Shown piece by piece: positions 13,543 through 20,902 of a stretch of 20,955 bases of DNA (its first letter is position 1; every line of letters begins with the position of its first letter). Source of the stretch: Sphaerochaetaceae bacterium (lineage in GTDB: Bacteria; Spirochaetota; Spirochaetia; Sphaerochaetales; Sphaerochaetaceae); contig JAEDOD010000021.1 in assembly GCA_016302165.1 (NCBI GenBank), positions 1 through 20,955 of the forward strand, written 5' to 3'. The notes below the pieces were generated by a model. That model made no database searches and had not been told where the DNA came from. It saw only the letters and a program-made list of their open reading frames with translations. The position numbers and the translations under genes are program-made.

Positions 13543-16113
13543 ATGAACTACGACAAATTTACAGTAAAGATGCAGAAGGCCCTTGAGGCTGCAATCCAGA
13601 CGGCAAATGAAAACGGACACTCTGAAGTTGTTCCTGCCCATATGGTACTTGCACTTCTGTCTCAAAGCGATGGTGTATTGAGACCACTCTTTGAGAAGCT
13701 GGGAGTTTCTCCAGATGCCGTAGCATCCTCCATGGATGCAATACTGAAGAAATTGCCAAAATCCTATGGTGATACCCAGAAGACATTCTCCAGGTCAATG
13801 GGGAGAATTCTTGGAGCCTTGGAGAAGACTGCAGGAGAGTTCAAGGATGAATATGTTTCTGCAGAGCACTTCCTTATTGCCCTGCTTTCAGATGAATGCC
13901 AGGAAAAGGATGCCCTGACAGCTCTTGGTGTAGACAAGGCTGCTGTCCTTGAAGCCTTGAAGTCCATAAGAGGAAACCAGAGGATCACAAGCCAGGACCC
14001 TGAAACCCAATATGCAGCTTTGGACAAGTATTGCAAGGATCTTACCAGAGCCGCCATGGAAGATAAGCTGGATCCTGTCATCGGAAGGGATGAGGAGATC
14101 AGAAGGGTCATGCAGGTCCTTTCCAGAAGGACAAAGAACAATCCTGTTCTCATCGGTGAACCTGGAGTAGGAAAGACAGCCATTGTAGAAGGCCTGGCAG
14201 AGAGAATCGCCAAGGGAGACGTTCCGGAGTCCCTGAAGGACAAGAGACTTCTTTCTTTGGATATGGGTTCCCTCATTGCAGGAGCAAAGTTCAGGGGAGA
14301 GTTTGAGGAAAGGCTCAAGGGAGTGATCAACGAGGTCACCAAGAGCGAAGGAAAGATCATACTCTTCATTGATGAACTTCACACCATAGTAGGAGCAGGA
14401 GCTGCGGAAGGAAGCACAGATGCCTCCAACCTCATCAAGCCAGCTCTCGCTAGAGGTGAGCTCCATGCCATCGGTGCCACTACTCTGGATGAATACAGGA
14501 AATACATCGAGTCTGACAAGGCCCTTGAGAGAAGGTTCCAGCCTGTATATGCCAAGGAGCCTAGCGTGGAGGATACAATCTCCATTCTCCGTGGTCTTCA
14601 GCCAAAGTATGAGGTCCACCATGGAGTAAGGATCAAGGATGAGGCCTTGGTTGCAGCTGCAACCCTTTCTGACAGATACCTTACTTCCCGTTTCCTTCCA
14701 GATAAGGCCATCGACCTTGTGGATGAAGCTGCAAGCCAGATAAAGATGGAGATTGAATCCCAGCCTGAAGCCTTGGATAAGCTTCAGCGTAAGATCCTCC
14801 AGCTTCAGATTGAGAAGCAAGCCCTTTCCAGGGAAAGCGATGAGCACTCAGTGGAAAGGCTTGGAAAGATCAATGGTGAGCTTGCTGATCTCCAGGGAAA
14901 GTACGATGCACTGCATCTTGAGTGGCAGAACGAAAAGGATGCCATTCTTGCCCTGAGGGAGAAGAAGGCCAAGATGGAGAAGCTGGTCCAGAAGAAGGAA
15001 AGCGCAGAGAGAAACGGAGACTTGTCTACAGCAGCCCAGATCAAGTATGGGGAGATGCCTCAGCTTGAGAAGGAGATAGCTGATGCAGAGGCAAAGGTGA
15101 ACTCCTTCAAGACAGGAGAGGGAAGACTTCTCAGGGAAGAGGTGACAGAAGACGATATTGCAAAGGTAGTATCCCTCTGGACAGGTATTCCTGTGGCAAA
15201 GATGATGAGCTCCGAAATGCAGAAATATACGGATCTGGAGAAGATCCTCTCCCAGTCTGTAGTAGGACAGGATGAAGCCATTTCTGCTGTAAGCAATGCC
15301 ATCAGAAGAAATAAGGCTGGAATCAGCGATGAGCATAGGCCTTTGGGATCCTTCCTCTTTGCTGGTCCTACAGGAGTGGGAAAGACACTTCTTGCCAAGG
15401 TGCTGGCTTCCTTCCTCTTTGATGACGAGAAGGCTCTGACCAGAATCGATATGTCTGAATACATGGAGAAGTACTCAGTGTCCAGACTTATTGGAGCCCC
15501 TCCAGGATATGTGGGATATGACCAGGGCGGCCAGCTTACTGAAGTGGTCAGAAGAAGACCATATTCAGTAATCCTCTTCGATGAGGTGGAGAAGGCCCAT
15601 CCTGATGTGTTCAACGTATTGCTGCAGGTCCTGGACGACGGAAGACTTACAGATGGCCAGGGTAGGGTGGTGGACTTCACCAACACTATCATCATCATGA
15701 CCAGTAACCTAGGTTCCGCTGCCATTCTCAATGACAGGGAGCATGCCAAGGAGGAGGTGATGAATGCCATCAGAGGAGCCTTCAAGCCTGAGTTCATCAA
15801 CAGAATCGATGAAATCGTTGTGTTCAATCCTCTTGGAAAGGACGAAGTGAAGAGAATAGTCCATCTCCAGCTTGTTTCTCTTGGAGAGAGACTGAAGAGA
15901 AAGAATATCAATCTCTCCTGGACAGGAGACGTGGAGTCTTATATCGCTGAAGCAGGCTTCGATCCAGACTTTGGAGCTAGGCCTATCAGAAGATGTATAC
16001 AGAATGAAATCGAGAACGGTCTTTCAAAGGCTATTCTTGGTGGAACCATCTCCAGGGACGGAAACATCAATGTAGTCCTCAAGGATGGAAAGATTGCCAT
16101 CACTTCGGATTAA
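13543..16113 (+). CDS. clpB: Protein disaggregase ClpB (Hsp100)
   Basis: ClpB is a hexameric AAA+ ATPase that, with DnaK, threads and rescues aggregated proteins in the cytoplasm. The 856-residue length matches the family (857 in E. coli). In order there are an N domain with two Clp repeats (about 1-145), a first AAA+ domain with Walker A GEPGVGKT at 205-212 and Walker B LFIDE, the long coiled-coil middle domain (about 400-530) that distinguishes ClpB from ClpA and ClpC, and a second AAA+ domain with GPTGVGKT at 608-615. No ClpP-binding loop is expected in this class. GGAGG at 13533-13537 lies 5 bases from ATG 13543, so the in-frame upstream start at 13507 is unlikely. The last 90 bases are overlapped by the gene on the other strand. 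Confidence 0.97.
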   Translation: MNYDKFTVKMQKALEAAIQTANENGHSEVVPAHMVLALLSQSDGVLRPLFEKLGVSPDAVASSMDAILKKLPKSYGDTQKTFSRSMGRILGALEKTAGEFKDEYVSAEHFLIALLSDECQEKDALTALGVDKAAVLEALKSIRGNQRITSQDPETQYAALDKYCKDLTRAAMEDKLDPVIGRDEEIRRVMQVLSRRTKNNPVLIGEPGVGKTAIVEGLAERIAKGDVPESLKDKRLLSLDMGSLIAGAKFRGEFEERLKGVINEVTKSEGKIILFIDELHTIVGAGAAEGSTDASNLIKPALARGELHAIGATTLDEYRKYIESDKALERRFQPVYAKEPSVEDTISILRGLQPKYEVHHGVRIKDEALVAAATLSDRYLTSRFLPDKAIDLVDEAASQIKMEIESQPEALDKLQRKILQLQIEKQALSRESDEHSVERLGKINGELADLQGKYDALHLEWQNEKDAILALREKKAKMEKLVQKKESAERNGDLSTAAQIKYGEMPQLEKEIADAEAKVNSFKTGEGRLLREEVTEDDIAKVVSLWTGIPVAKMMSSEMQKYTDLEKILSQSVVGQDEAISAVSNAIRRNKAGISDEHRPLGSFLFAGPTGVGKTLLAKVLASFLFDDEKALTRIDMSEYMEKYSVSRLIGAPPGYVGYDQGGQLTEVVRRRPYSVILFDEVEKAHPDVFNVLLQVLDDGRLTDGQGRVVDFTNTIIIMTSNLGSAAILNDREHAKEEVMNAIRGAFKPEFINRIDEIVVFNPLGKDEVKRIVHLQLVSLGERLKRKNINLSWTGDVESYIAEAGFDPDFGARPIRRCIQNEIENGLSKAILGGTISRDGNINVVLKDGKIAITSD

Positions 16114-16647
16114 GGTCTGATACTTTTCCGGAGTGTCGATATCAAATACAGAGGCGGCTGTAGACTCCAGAAGTCTGCAGCCCCTTTCTTTCAGGTAGCT
16201 TTTCATGGAGTGGGGGTAGGAAAGTAGAGTATCCCTGTTCTCTTTTCTGTAGAACACAGGATGGCCTGGAATGGAATTGAAGAAGAGTCGGGCGATGGAG
16301 GAGTCTGAAAGCGCCAGCTTTCCCTTTTCCGCCTCCTTTCTTCCCAGGAGAGGAAGGTCTCCGGGTAGAATTGCGAAGTCATCATCCTCCACATTCTCCA
16401 CTCCTAAGAGAGAGCTCATTCTCTGGCCTTTTCTGAAATTCGGATTGAAGACTATGTCTACATCCAGGTGGGCGATGGCCTTCTCTAGTTTTTCCCTTTC
16501 GTTTCCTGTCACCACTATTACACGGTCTGAAAACTCCAGTGCATTTCTTATGGTATGTATGATTATGGGCTCGTTCCTGAAGGGCAGAAGAAGCTTGTTT
16601 CTTCCCATCCTTTCAGATAGACCCGCTGCCAGGACTATGGTTGTCAT
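16024..16647 (-). CDS. MobA-like nucleotidyltransferase (MocA/CTP type)
   Basis: The 207-residue protein begins with VLAAGLSERMGRNKLLLPF, the nucleotide-binding LAAGxSxRMGxxK motif of the MobA-like NTP transferase fold (residues 6-18). It continues with FNPNFRKGQRMSSLLG and AILPGDLPLL, whose aspartate should bind the metal. This pattern resembles MocA-type enzymes, which attach CMP to molybdopterin for xanthine-dehydrogenase-like enzymes. No molybdoenzyme or cofactor gene is nearby, so the substrate could differ. The conserved domain appears complete by about residue 180 (FDIDTPEKYQTL). The final 27 or so residues form a tail whose coding DNA is antisense to the end of clpB. No ribosome-binding site precedes the ATG; a TAGAAT hexamer ends 6 bases before it. 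Confidence 0.82.
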   Translation of the reverse strand: MTTIVLAAGLSERMGRNKLLLPFRNEPIIIHTIRNALEFSDRVIVVTGNEREKLEKAIAHLDVDIVFNPNFRKGQRMSSLLGVENVEDDDFAILPGDLPLLGRKEAEKGKLALSDSSIARLFFNSIPGHPVFYRKENRDTLLSYPHSMKSYLKERGCRLLESTAASVFDIDTPEKYQTLIRSDGNLSILEDYIDVSVPGDGSTKNSL

Positions 16648-16653
16648 AAGATA

Positions 16654-16698
16654 ATTCTAATTTGGTTGTTGCCCTGAATAAAGAAAAAGTTCTAGGAT
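16654..16698. promoter_or_regulatory. Overlapping divergent promoters in a 57-base gap
   Basis: Rightward: TTGCCC at 16669-16674, 18 bases, TAGGAT at 16693-16698, then 6 bases to ATG 16705. Leftward on the minus strand: TTTATT at 16682-16677, 17 bases, TAGAAT at 16659-16654, then 6 bases to the ATG at 16647. The -35 regions interleave, so the two polymerases would compete. The leftward -35 match is poor. Confidence 0.35.
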
Positions 16699-16704
16699 TC
16701 AACC

Positions 16705-17385
16705 ATGATTGTGACATTGATAAATGCACTTTCAGTAGTGCTGGGAACCATAATCGGACTACTGGTAAAGAAGAGTCTTCCCTCTTCCTTCAAGACTATC
16801 GTAATGACCTCTGCAGGCCTTGTGACAGTGGTTTTGGGAGTAGGGATGGCCCAGAGTGCACCTAGTACCCTGGCGGTCCTTTTCTCCTTGATCATGGGAG
16901 GATTCATCGGTTTCTGGCTAAAAATTGAAGAAAGGATCGAATCCTTTGGAAATAGATTCCAGAAGGAAGGGGAGGAGGGCTCCTTCGGCCTGGCCTTCCT
17001 AAATTCCTCAGTGCTCTTCTGTTCAGGAGCCATGAGCGTAGTGGGTTCCATAAACGCAGGAACTACAGGAGACGGATCCCTGATCCTCATCAAGAGTGTA
17101 ATGGATGGATTCATGGCCATAGTATTTGCTGCAACCTACGGCAAGGGAGTTCTCCTTTCAGCCCTTTCTGTATTGGTCTACCAGGGAATATTCGTCCTTG
17201 GCGGCTCCTTCCTTGCTCCTCTTCTGGGAGAAAGAGGCATCAACGACATCGCCTCCACCGGTGGATATCTATTACTGATGATCGGTCTTTCCCTGTTGGG
17301 AATAAAGAAGGTGAAGACAGCCAACTTCCTGCCGGCCCTGGTGCTTGCACCGGTCTTTGGATATCTTTTCTCAGCTCTAGGTTAG
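16705..17385 (+). CDS. DUF554-family integral membrane protein (YdfK-like)
   Basis: The 226-residue protein is strongly hydrophobic, with about six to seven membrane segments, and matches the DUF554/YdfK family: it starts IVTLINALSVVLGTIIGLLVKK, has an LGVGMAQ segment after the second helix, and carries the conserved small-residue stretch LFCSGAMSVVGSINAGTTGD near the middle. The family is widespread in bacteria, presumed to be a transporter or channel, and has no assigned substrate as far as I know. The ATG at 16705 lacks a ribosome-binding site and sits 6 bases after a TAGGAT hexamer, so the mRNA may be leaderless. It is divergent from the MobA-like gene, and no terminator is visible downstream. 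Confidence 0.85.
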   Translation: MIVTLINALSVVLGTIIGLLVKKSLPSSFKTIVMTSAGLVTVVLGVGMAQSAPSTLAVLFSLIMGGFIGFWLKIEERIESFGNRFQKEGEEGSFGLAFLNSSVLFCSGAMSVVGSINAGTTGDGSLILIKSVMDGFMAIVFAATYGKGVLLSALSVLVYQGIFVLGGSFLAPLLGERGINDIASTGGYLLLMIGLSLLGIKKVKTANFLPALVLAPVFGYLFSALG

Positions 17386-17418
17386 TTTCTCAAATCATTT
17401 GTACTCTTCCCACAATAT

Positions 17419-17455
17419 GTTACAATTTGTCCATAACCAAATAGGGAATTGTAAC
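17419..17455 (+). promoter_or_regulatory. 9-bp inverted repeat over a candidate promoter
   Basis: GTTACAATT at 17419-17427 and AATTGTAAC at 17447-17455 are perfect inverted copies separated by 19 bases. TTGTCC at 17427-17432 and TTGTAA at 17449-17454, 16 bases apart, could be -35 and -10 hexamers, so the two arms overlap both promoter elements, as an operator would. The -10 match is poor, and the repeat could instead fold as an RNA stem. Confidence 0.4.
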
Positions 17456-17488
17456 TTTGAGGTATCTCAACTAGGGGGGAGAGTATCC

Positions 17489-18028
17489 ATGGGAAGCATA
17501 CCGCTATGTTGTCCAAGGTGTGGGGAAAGTAGAATTATAAGTGAAGAGAATTCCAGTGGAAAGGACTGCTACAAATGTTCTTCCTGCAGGCTGAAGTTCG
17601 GCAATATGGAGGAAGTTGAGAAGCTGGTTTCACGGCTGATGAAGTTCACCTTCGAGGTGAAGGACCTTTTCGGCAACTATATCTCCATGATGATCCATAA
17701 CGATGGAAAAGATTGCGGTTACACTGTAAAGGTGGGTGACGACAGACCTAGGGAAGGGAAAATGGACAGGGATTTCTGGGCTTCCTTCTCGGAGAACCTA
17801 TTCGGCCAATGGTCCTTCCATAAGTGGAGCGAGACATATTTCGGTACAGCTTCAGGGGATGGAATCCTCTGGGATATGGAAGCTTCCTTCGAGCGCATGC
17901 ACACTCTCTCTGTCCACGGCTGCAATAGCCGTCCTGTATTCTGGAACAGCATCATGAAGACACTGCTTCCAGTAATAGAAAAAAGTGGATATGAAGAAAC
18001 CTTTGTCCATCGTCTGGTAAGGGATTAA
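17489..18028 (+). CDS. Uncharacterised zinc-ribbon protein
   Basis: This 179-residue protein is not recognised. Its N-terminus carries two CxxC pairs, CPRC at about 8-11 and CYKCSSC at about 28-34, spaced like a zinc ribbon. The remaining 130 or so residues form a soluble domain with several tryptophans and a segment ILWDMEASFERMHTLSVHG then CNSRPVFW. That loosely resembles a small domain with a W-x-hydrophobic strand and a G-x-N-x-x-P-x-x-W turn that I recall in Firmicute hypothetical proteins. ATG 17489 is chosen because the GGGGGGAGAG tract at 17474-17483 ends 5 bases upstream and the ribbon then starts near residue 8; the longer frame from 17399 would run through the promoter. The stop codon lies in the U-tract of the glgP terminator. 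A nucleic-acid or metal-binding role is only a guess. Confidence 0.75.
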   Translation: MGSIPLCCPRCGESRIISEENSSGKDCYKCSSCRLKFGNMEEVEKLVSRLMKFTFEVKDLFGNYISMMIHNDGKDCGYTVKVGDDRPREGKMDRDFWASFSENLFGQWSFHKWSETYFGTASGDGILWDMEASFERMHTLSVHGCNSRPVFWNSIMKTLLPVIEKSGYEETFVHRLVRD

Positions 18029-18056
18029 AAAAAGAAATGGCGGACCTGAGTCCGCC
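18027..18056 (-). terminator. Intrinsic terminator of glgP
   Basis: GGCGGAC at 18039-18045 and GTCCGCC at 18050-18056 form a perfect 7-bp stem. On the minus strand it is followed by ATTTC and then seven T residues (A-run at 18027-18033). The plus strand lacks a T-run after the stem, so it serves glgP only. Confidence 0.88.
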
Positions 18057-18076
18057 GATAAGGTATCTCTACCGTC

Positions 18077-20590
18077 TTACTTTGCCTTTTTTGCATCTTC
18101 AAGGACGCTGTCTTCCTTGCTCTTCTTTACATGGCATGGCTTGATGTGCCAGATCTCGTCTGCATATTCCTTGATGGTTCTGTCAGAGGAGAACTTTGCA
18201 GAGGATGCAATGTTGATTGCACTCATTCTGTTCCATGTAGCCTTGTCATCCCTGTAGAGCTCAGATGCCTCTTCATGTTTATCGTGATACATTCTCAGGT
18301 CGGCAAAGAGGAAGTACCTGTCGTTGTAGTCCAGGAGAGTCTTCAGGAGTGGATCGAAGATTCCGTCTTCTCCGTTGTTGAAGAAGCCATACTGGATGAG
18401 CTTGATTGCAGCTTCCATCTCCGGATCCCTGCTGAGCCACTCTGTGGACCTGTAGGTCTTGCCAAGCTCTGTAATCTCCTTCTCTGTGTGTCCGAAGATG
18501 AAGATGTTCTCTCTTCCAGCCTCTTCTGCCATTTCCACGTTGGCACCGTCAAGGGTACCGATGGTAAGGGCGCCGTTGCACATGAATTTCATGTTTCCTG
18601 TACCGCTGGCCTCTGTTCCTGCTGTGGAGATCTGCTCTGAAAGGTTTGTGGCAGGAATTACATGCTCTGCCAGAGTGACCCTGTAATCAGGCATGAAGTA
18701 GACACGTAGTCTATCGTTCACCTGAGGATCAGAGTTGATTACATGGGCGATGGAGTTAATGAACTTGATGATGAGCTTTGCGTTCACATATCCAGGTGCA
18801 GCCTTTCCTCCGAAAAGGAAGGTTGTAGGCTGGAAGGAATCCCTGTAGGCCCTGTCATTCTTCATTCTGTTGTAGATCATGACGATGTTAAGGGCATTGA
18901 GAAGCTGTCTCTTGTATTCATGGATTCTCTTTACCTGGACGTCAATCATTGTATCCGGGTTAATGATGATGCCGCTGTCCTTCTTCAGGAATTCTGCAGC
19001 ATTGAGCTTTGCCTGGTATTTGACCTTATCAAGCTTTTCGATGAATGCTGGATCCTCGGCAAAAGGTCTGAGCTTCCTGATTTCATCGAAGGAAGTGATC
19101 CACTTGTTGCCGATTGCTTCAGTAATCAATGAAGCCAGGGCTGGGTTTGCGTCCAGAAGCCATCTGCGCTGTGTGATTCCGTTTGTCTTGTTGTTGAATC
19201 TCTCAGGATAGATAACTCCGAATTCAGGGAACATGTTCTCCACAAGAAGCTTGGAATGGAGAGCTGCTACACCGTTGGTGGAATGGCTTCCGATGATTGC
19301 AAGGTTTGCCATCCTTACCATCTTTGGATTTGACTCCTCGATGATTGAGACCTTGGAGATCTTGTCATTCTGCATAGGGAAGAAGGAGACGGCAGAAGAG
19401 AGGAATCTTCTGTTGATCTCGAAGATGATCTCCATATGTCTTGGAAGGATGGACTGCATCATTGGAAGAGGCCACTTCTCCAGTGCCTCTGGCATGAGAG
19501 TGTGGTTTGTGTATCCAAGAGTGTTGACAGTGATGTTCCAGGCTTCATCCCAGCCAAGACCTTCCTGGTCGATGAGAAGTCTCATGAGTTCAGGTACTGC
19601 CAGGGATGGATGGGTGTCGTTCATCTGGATTGCAGCTTCGTTCGGGAACTCTTTCCAGTCATATTTACCATGTCTCTTGAATCTTCTGAGAATATCCTGA
19701 AGGGAGCAGGAGACGAAGAAGTACTGCTGCTTAAGCCTCAGCTCCTTACCCATATATAATGTATCGTTAGGGTAGAGGACCTGGGAAAGTGTTTCTGCAT
19801 TGATCTTCTTCCTTACAGCTTCTGTGTAGTCACCGGAGTTGAATTCCTGGAAGGAGAATCCGTCAGGGCTGTTGGCTGACCACAGTCTGAGGGTGTTGAT
19901 GGTCTTTCCGCCATATCCGACGATTGGAGTGTCGTAGGCCACGCCGTTGACCTGCTCTGTTGGAACCCACTTGAAGGTATCTCTTCCGTTTTCCTTGATA
20001 TGGGTCACATGACCGCCGAAATATACAGGATATGTAAGGTCAGGTCTCTTCAGCTCCCAAGGGTTTCCGTCCTTGAGCCAGTTGTCTGGCTGCTCCACCT
20101 GGTAGCCGTTCTTGATCTGCTGGCGGAAAATGCCGTAGTTATATCTGATTCCATATCCATATGCAGGAAGCTCAAGAGTTGCAAGGGAATCCATGAAGCA
20201 TGCGGCAAGTCTTCCCAGACCTCCGTTTCCAAGTCCTGCGTCCGGCTCTGTATCTGCCAGCTCTTCGTAACTGTAGCCAAGGCTCTGGAGAGCATCCCTG
20301 ACCTGCTTCTCGATTCCAAGGTTGATGACGTTGTTTGTCATGGCCCTACCCATGAGGAATTCCAGTGAGAGGTAATATACTCTCTTGCTATGCTTTGCCC
20401 TCTGGGTCTTTCTTGACAAATCCCACTGGTGAATGATTCTGTCACGGATTGCGTAGGCTATTGCCTCGTATCTTCCTTCCTTCGTTGTATGGTAGACATC
20501 TGCATCCTGGTTGTACTTGAGCTGCTCAGCAAAATCTCTAGCGATATCCTTTGAGCTCTCGCCATATCTGGTGCGTTGAATTTCTGCCAC
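18077..20590 (-). CDS. glgP: Glycogen/alpha-glucan phosphorylase
   Basis: This 837-residue PLP enzyme releases glucose 1-phosphate from alpha-1,4-glucans with phosphate. Family blocks are clear: YYLSLEFLMGRAMTNN, then EPDAGLGNGGLGRLAACFMDS and LPAYGYGIRYNYGIF, and near the C-terminus EASGTGNMKFMCNGALTIGT with the cofactor lysine at Lys668, followed by LDGANVEM. The RIHEYKRQLLN block is also intact. The length fits bacterial GlgP/MalP (about 800-840), and sequence alone does not separate glycogen from maltodextrin preference. Translation starts at GTG 20590-20588, set by AGGAGG (complement of 20597-20602) 6 bases upstream. The gene stands alone, with no glg or mal neighbours in view. A perfect CG-centred palindrome lies in its leader, suggesting LacI-family control. 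It ends in its own terminator. Confidence 0.96.
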   Translation of the reverse strand: MAEIQRTRYGESSKDIARDFAEQLKYNQDADVYHTTKEGRYEAIAYAIRDRIIHQWDLSRKTQRAKHSKRVYYLSLEFLMGRAMTNNVINLGIEKQVRDALQSLGYSYEELADTEPDAGLGNGGLGRLAACFMDSLATLELPAYGYGIRYNYGIFRQQIKNGYQVEQPDNWLKDGNPWELKRPDLTYPVYFGGHVTHIKENGRDTFKWVPTEQVNGVAYDTPIVGYGGKTINTLRLWSANSPDGFSFQEFNSGDYTEAVRKKINAETLSQVLYPNDTLYMGKELRLKQQYFFVSCSLQDILRRFKRHGKYDWKEFPNEAAIQMNDTHPSLAVPELMRLLIDQEGLGWDEAWNITVNTLGYTNHTLMPEALEKWPLPMMQSILPRHMEIIFEINRRFLSSAVSFFPMQNDKISKVSIIEESNPKMVRMANLAIIGSHSTNGVAALHSKLLVENMFPEFGVIYPERFNNKTNGITQRRWLLDANPALASLITEAIGNKWITSFDEIRKLRPFAEDPAFIEKLDKVKYQAKLNAAEFLKKDSGIIINPDTMIDVQVKRIHEYKRQLLNALNIVMIYNRMKNDRAYRDSFQPTTFLFGGKAAPGYVNAKLIIKFINSIAHVINSDPQVNDRLRVYFMPDYRVTLAEHVIPATNLSEQISTAGTEASGTGNMKFMCNGALTIGTLDGANVEMAEEAGRENIFIFGHTEKEITELGKTYRSTEWLSRDPEMEAAIKLIQYGFFNNGEDGIFDPLLKTLLDYNDRYFLFADLRMYHDKHEEASELYRDDKATWNRMSAINIASSAKFSSDRTIKEYADEIWHIKPCHVKKSKEDSVLEDAKKAK

Positions 20591-20612
20591 GAGTGTCCTC
20601 CTCTGGAAAAAG

Positions 20613-20624
20613 AAAACCGGTTTT
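20613..20624. promoter_or_regulatory. Candidate LacI-family operator before glgP
   Basis: AAAACCGGTTTT is a perfect 12-bp palindrome with a central CG, the form typical of LacI/GalR-family operators that control carbohydrate genes. It lies 11 bases beyond the glgP ribosome-binding site, at or just after the likely transcription start. I found no other copy in the window. Confidence 0.45.
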
Positions 20625-20626
20625 TT

Positions 20627-20695
20627 AATTTATTTAATTCTTGTTCTCTTATCCAATAACGTATCGAATATAAAATATTTTTCTAAAAAAATGAA
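20627..20695 (-). promoter_or_regulatory. glgP promoter region
   Basis: Two minus-strand candidates exist: TTCATT (20695-20690), 17 bases, TATATT (20672-20667); or TTGGAT (20656-20651), 18 bases, TAAATT (20632-20627). The second would place the transcription start inside the palindrome at 20613-20624. The region is very A+T-rich and I cannot choose between them. Confidence 0.35.
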
Positions 20696-20756
20696 CTGTT
20701 GGACACCCCGTTGTGGCCACTTTTGGACAAATCTTTACATTTTTTCTCTCCAAATG

Positions 20757-20785
20757 TTGATAATTTAGGGGAAGAAAACTACAAT
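20757..20785 (+). promoter_or_regulatory. Upstream promoter toward tRNA-Thr
   Basis: TTGATA at 20757-20762 and TACAAT at 20780-20785 are exactly 17 bases apart. No open reading frame follows, so it most likely serves the tRNA. Between here and the glgP leader (20700-20750) I see only TTGGACA twice and an 8-bp GTGGCCAC palindrome. Confidence 0.5.
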
Positions 20786-20841
20786 CTAGGAGATAGAGTC
20801 CCGAAACCGACACGAAGTCACTAGTGTTTCTGTACAGGTCA

Positions 20842-20871
20842 TTGACAAAACATATGATGATTTGGTACAGT
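20842..20871 (+). promoter_or_regulatory. Proximal tRNA promoter
   Basis: A perfect TTGACA at 20842-20847 and TACAGT at 20866-20871 are 18 bases apart. The predicted start is near 20878, about 25 bases before the tRNA, as expected for a stable-RNA promoter. Confidence 0.6.
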
Positions 20872-20902
20872 CGTCTTTGCGTGTCGCGCTTAGGCGTGCT
20901 AT

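Noticed and set aside
13888..14847. 319-residue minus-strand frame inside clpB
   Set aside because: It is wholly antisense to a full-length, strongly conserved clpB and shows no family features; codon bias of clpB keeps the frame open.
16271..16654. 127-residue plus-strand frame over the MobA-like gene
   Set aside because: The opposite strand carries the conserved nucleotide-binding motif, and this frame has no ribosome-binding site.
17399..17488. Thirty extra residues on the zinc-ribbon protein
   Set aside because: This stretch contains the inverted repeat and promoter-like elements, and a better ribosome-binding site serves ATG 17489.
18039..18056. Bidirectional terminator shared with the zinc-ribbon gene
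   Set aside because: Only the minus strand has a T-run after the stem; on the plus strand the stem is followed by GATAAGG.
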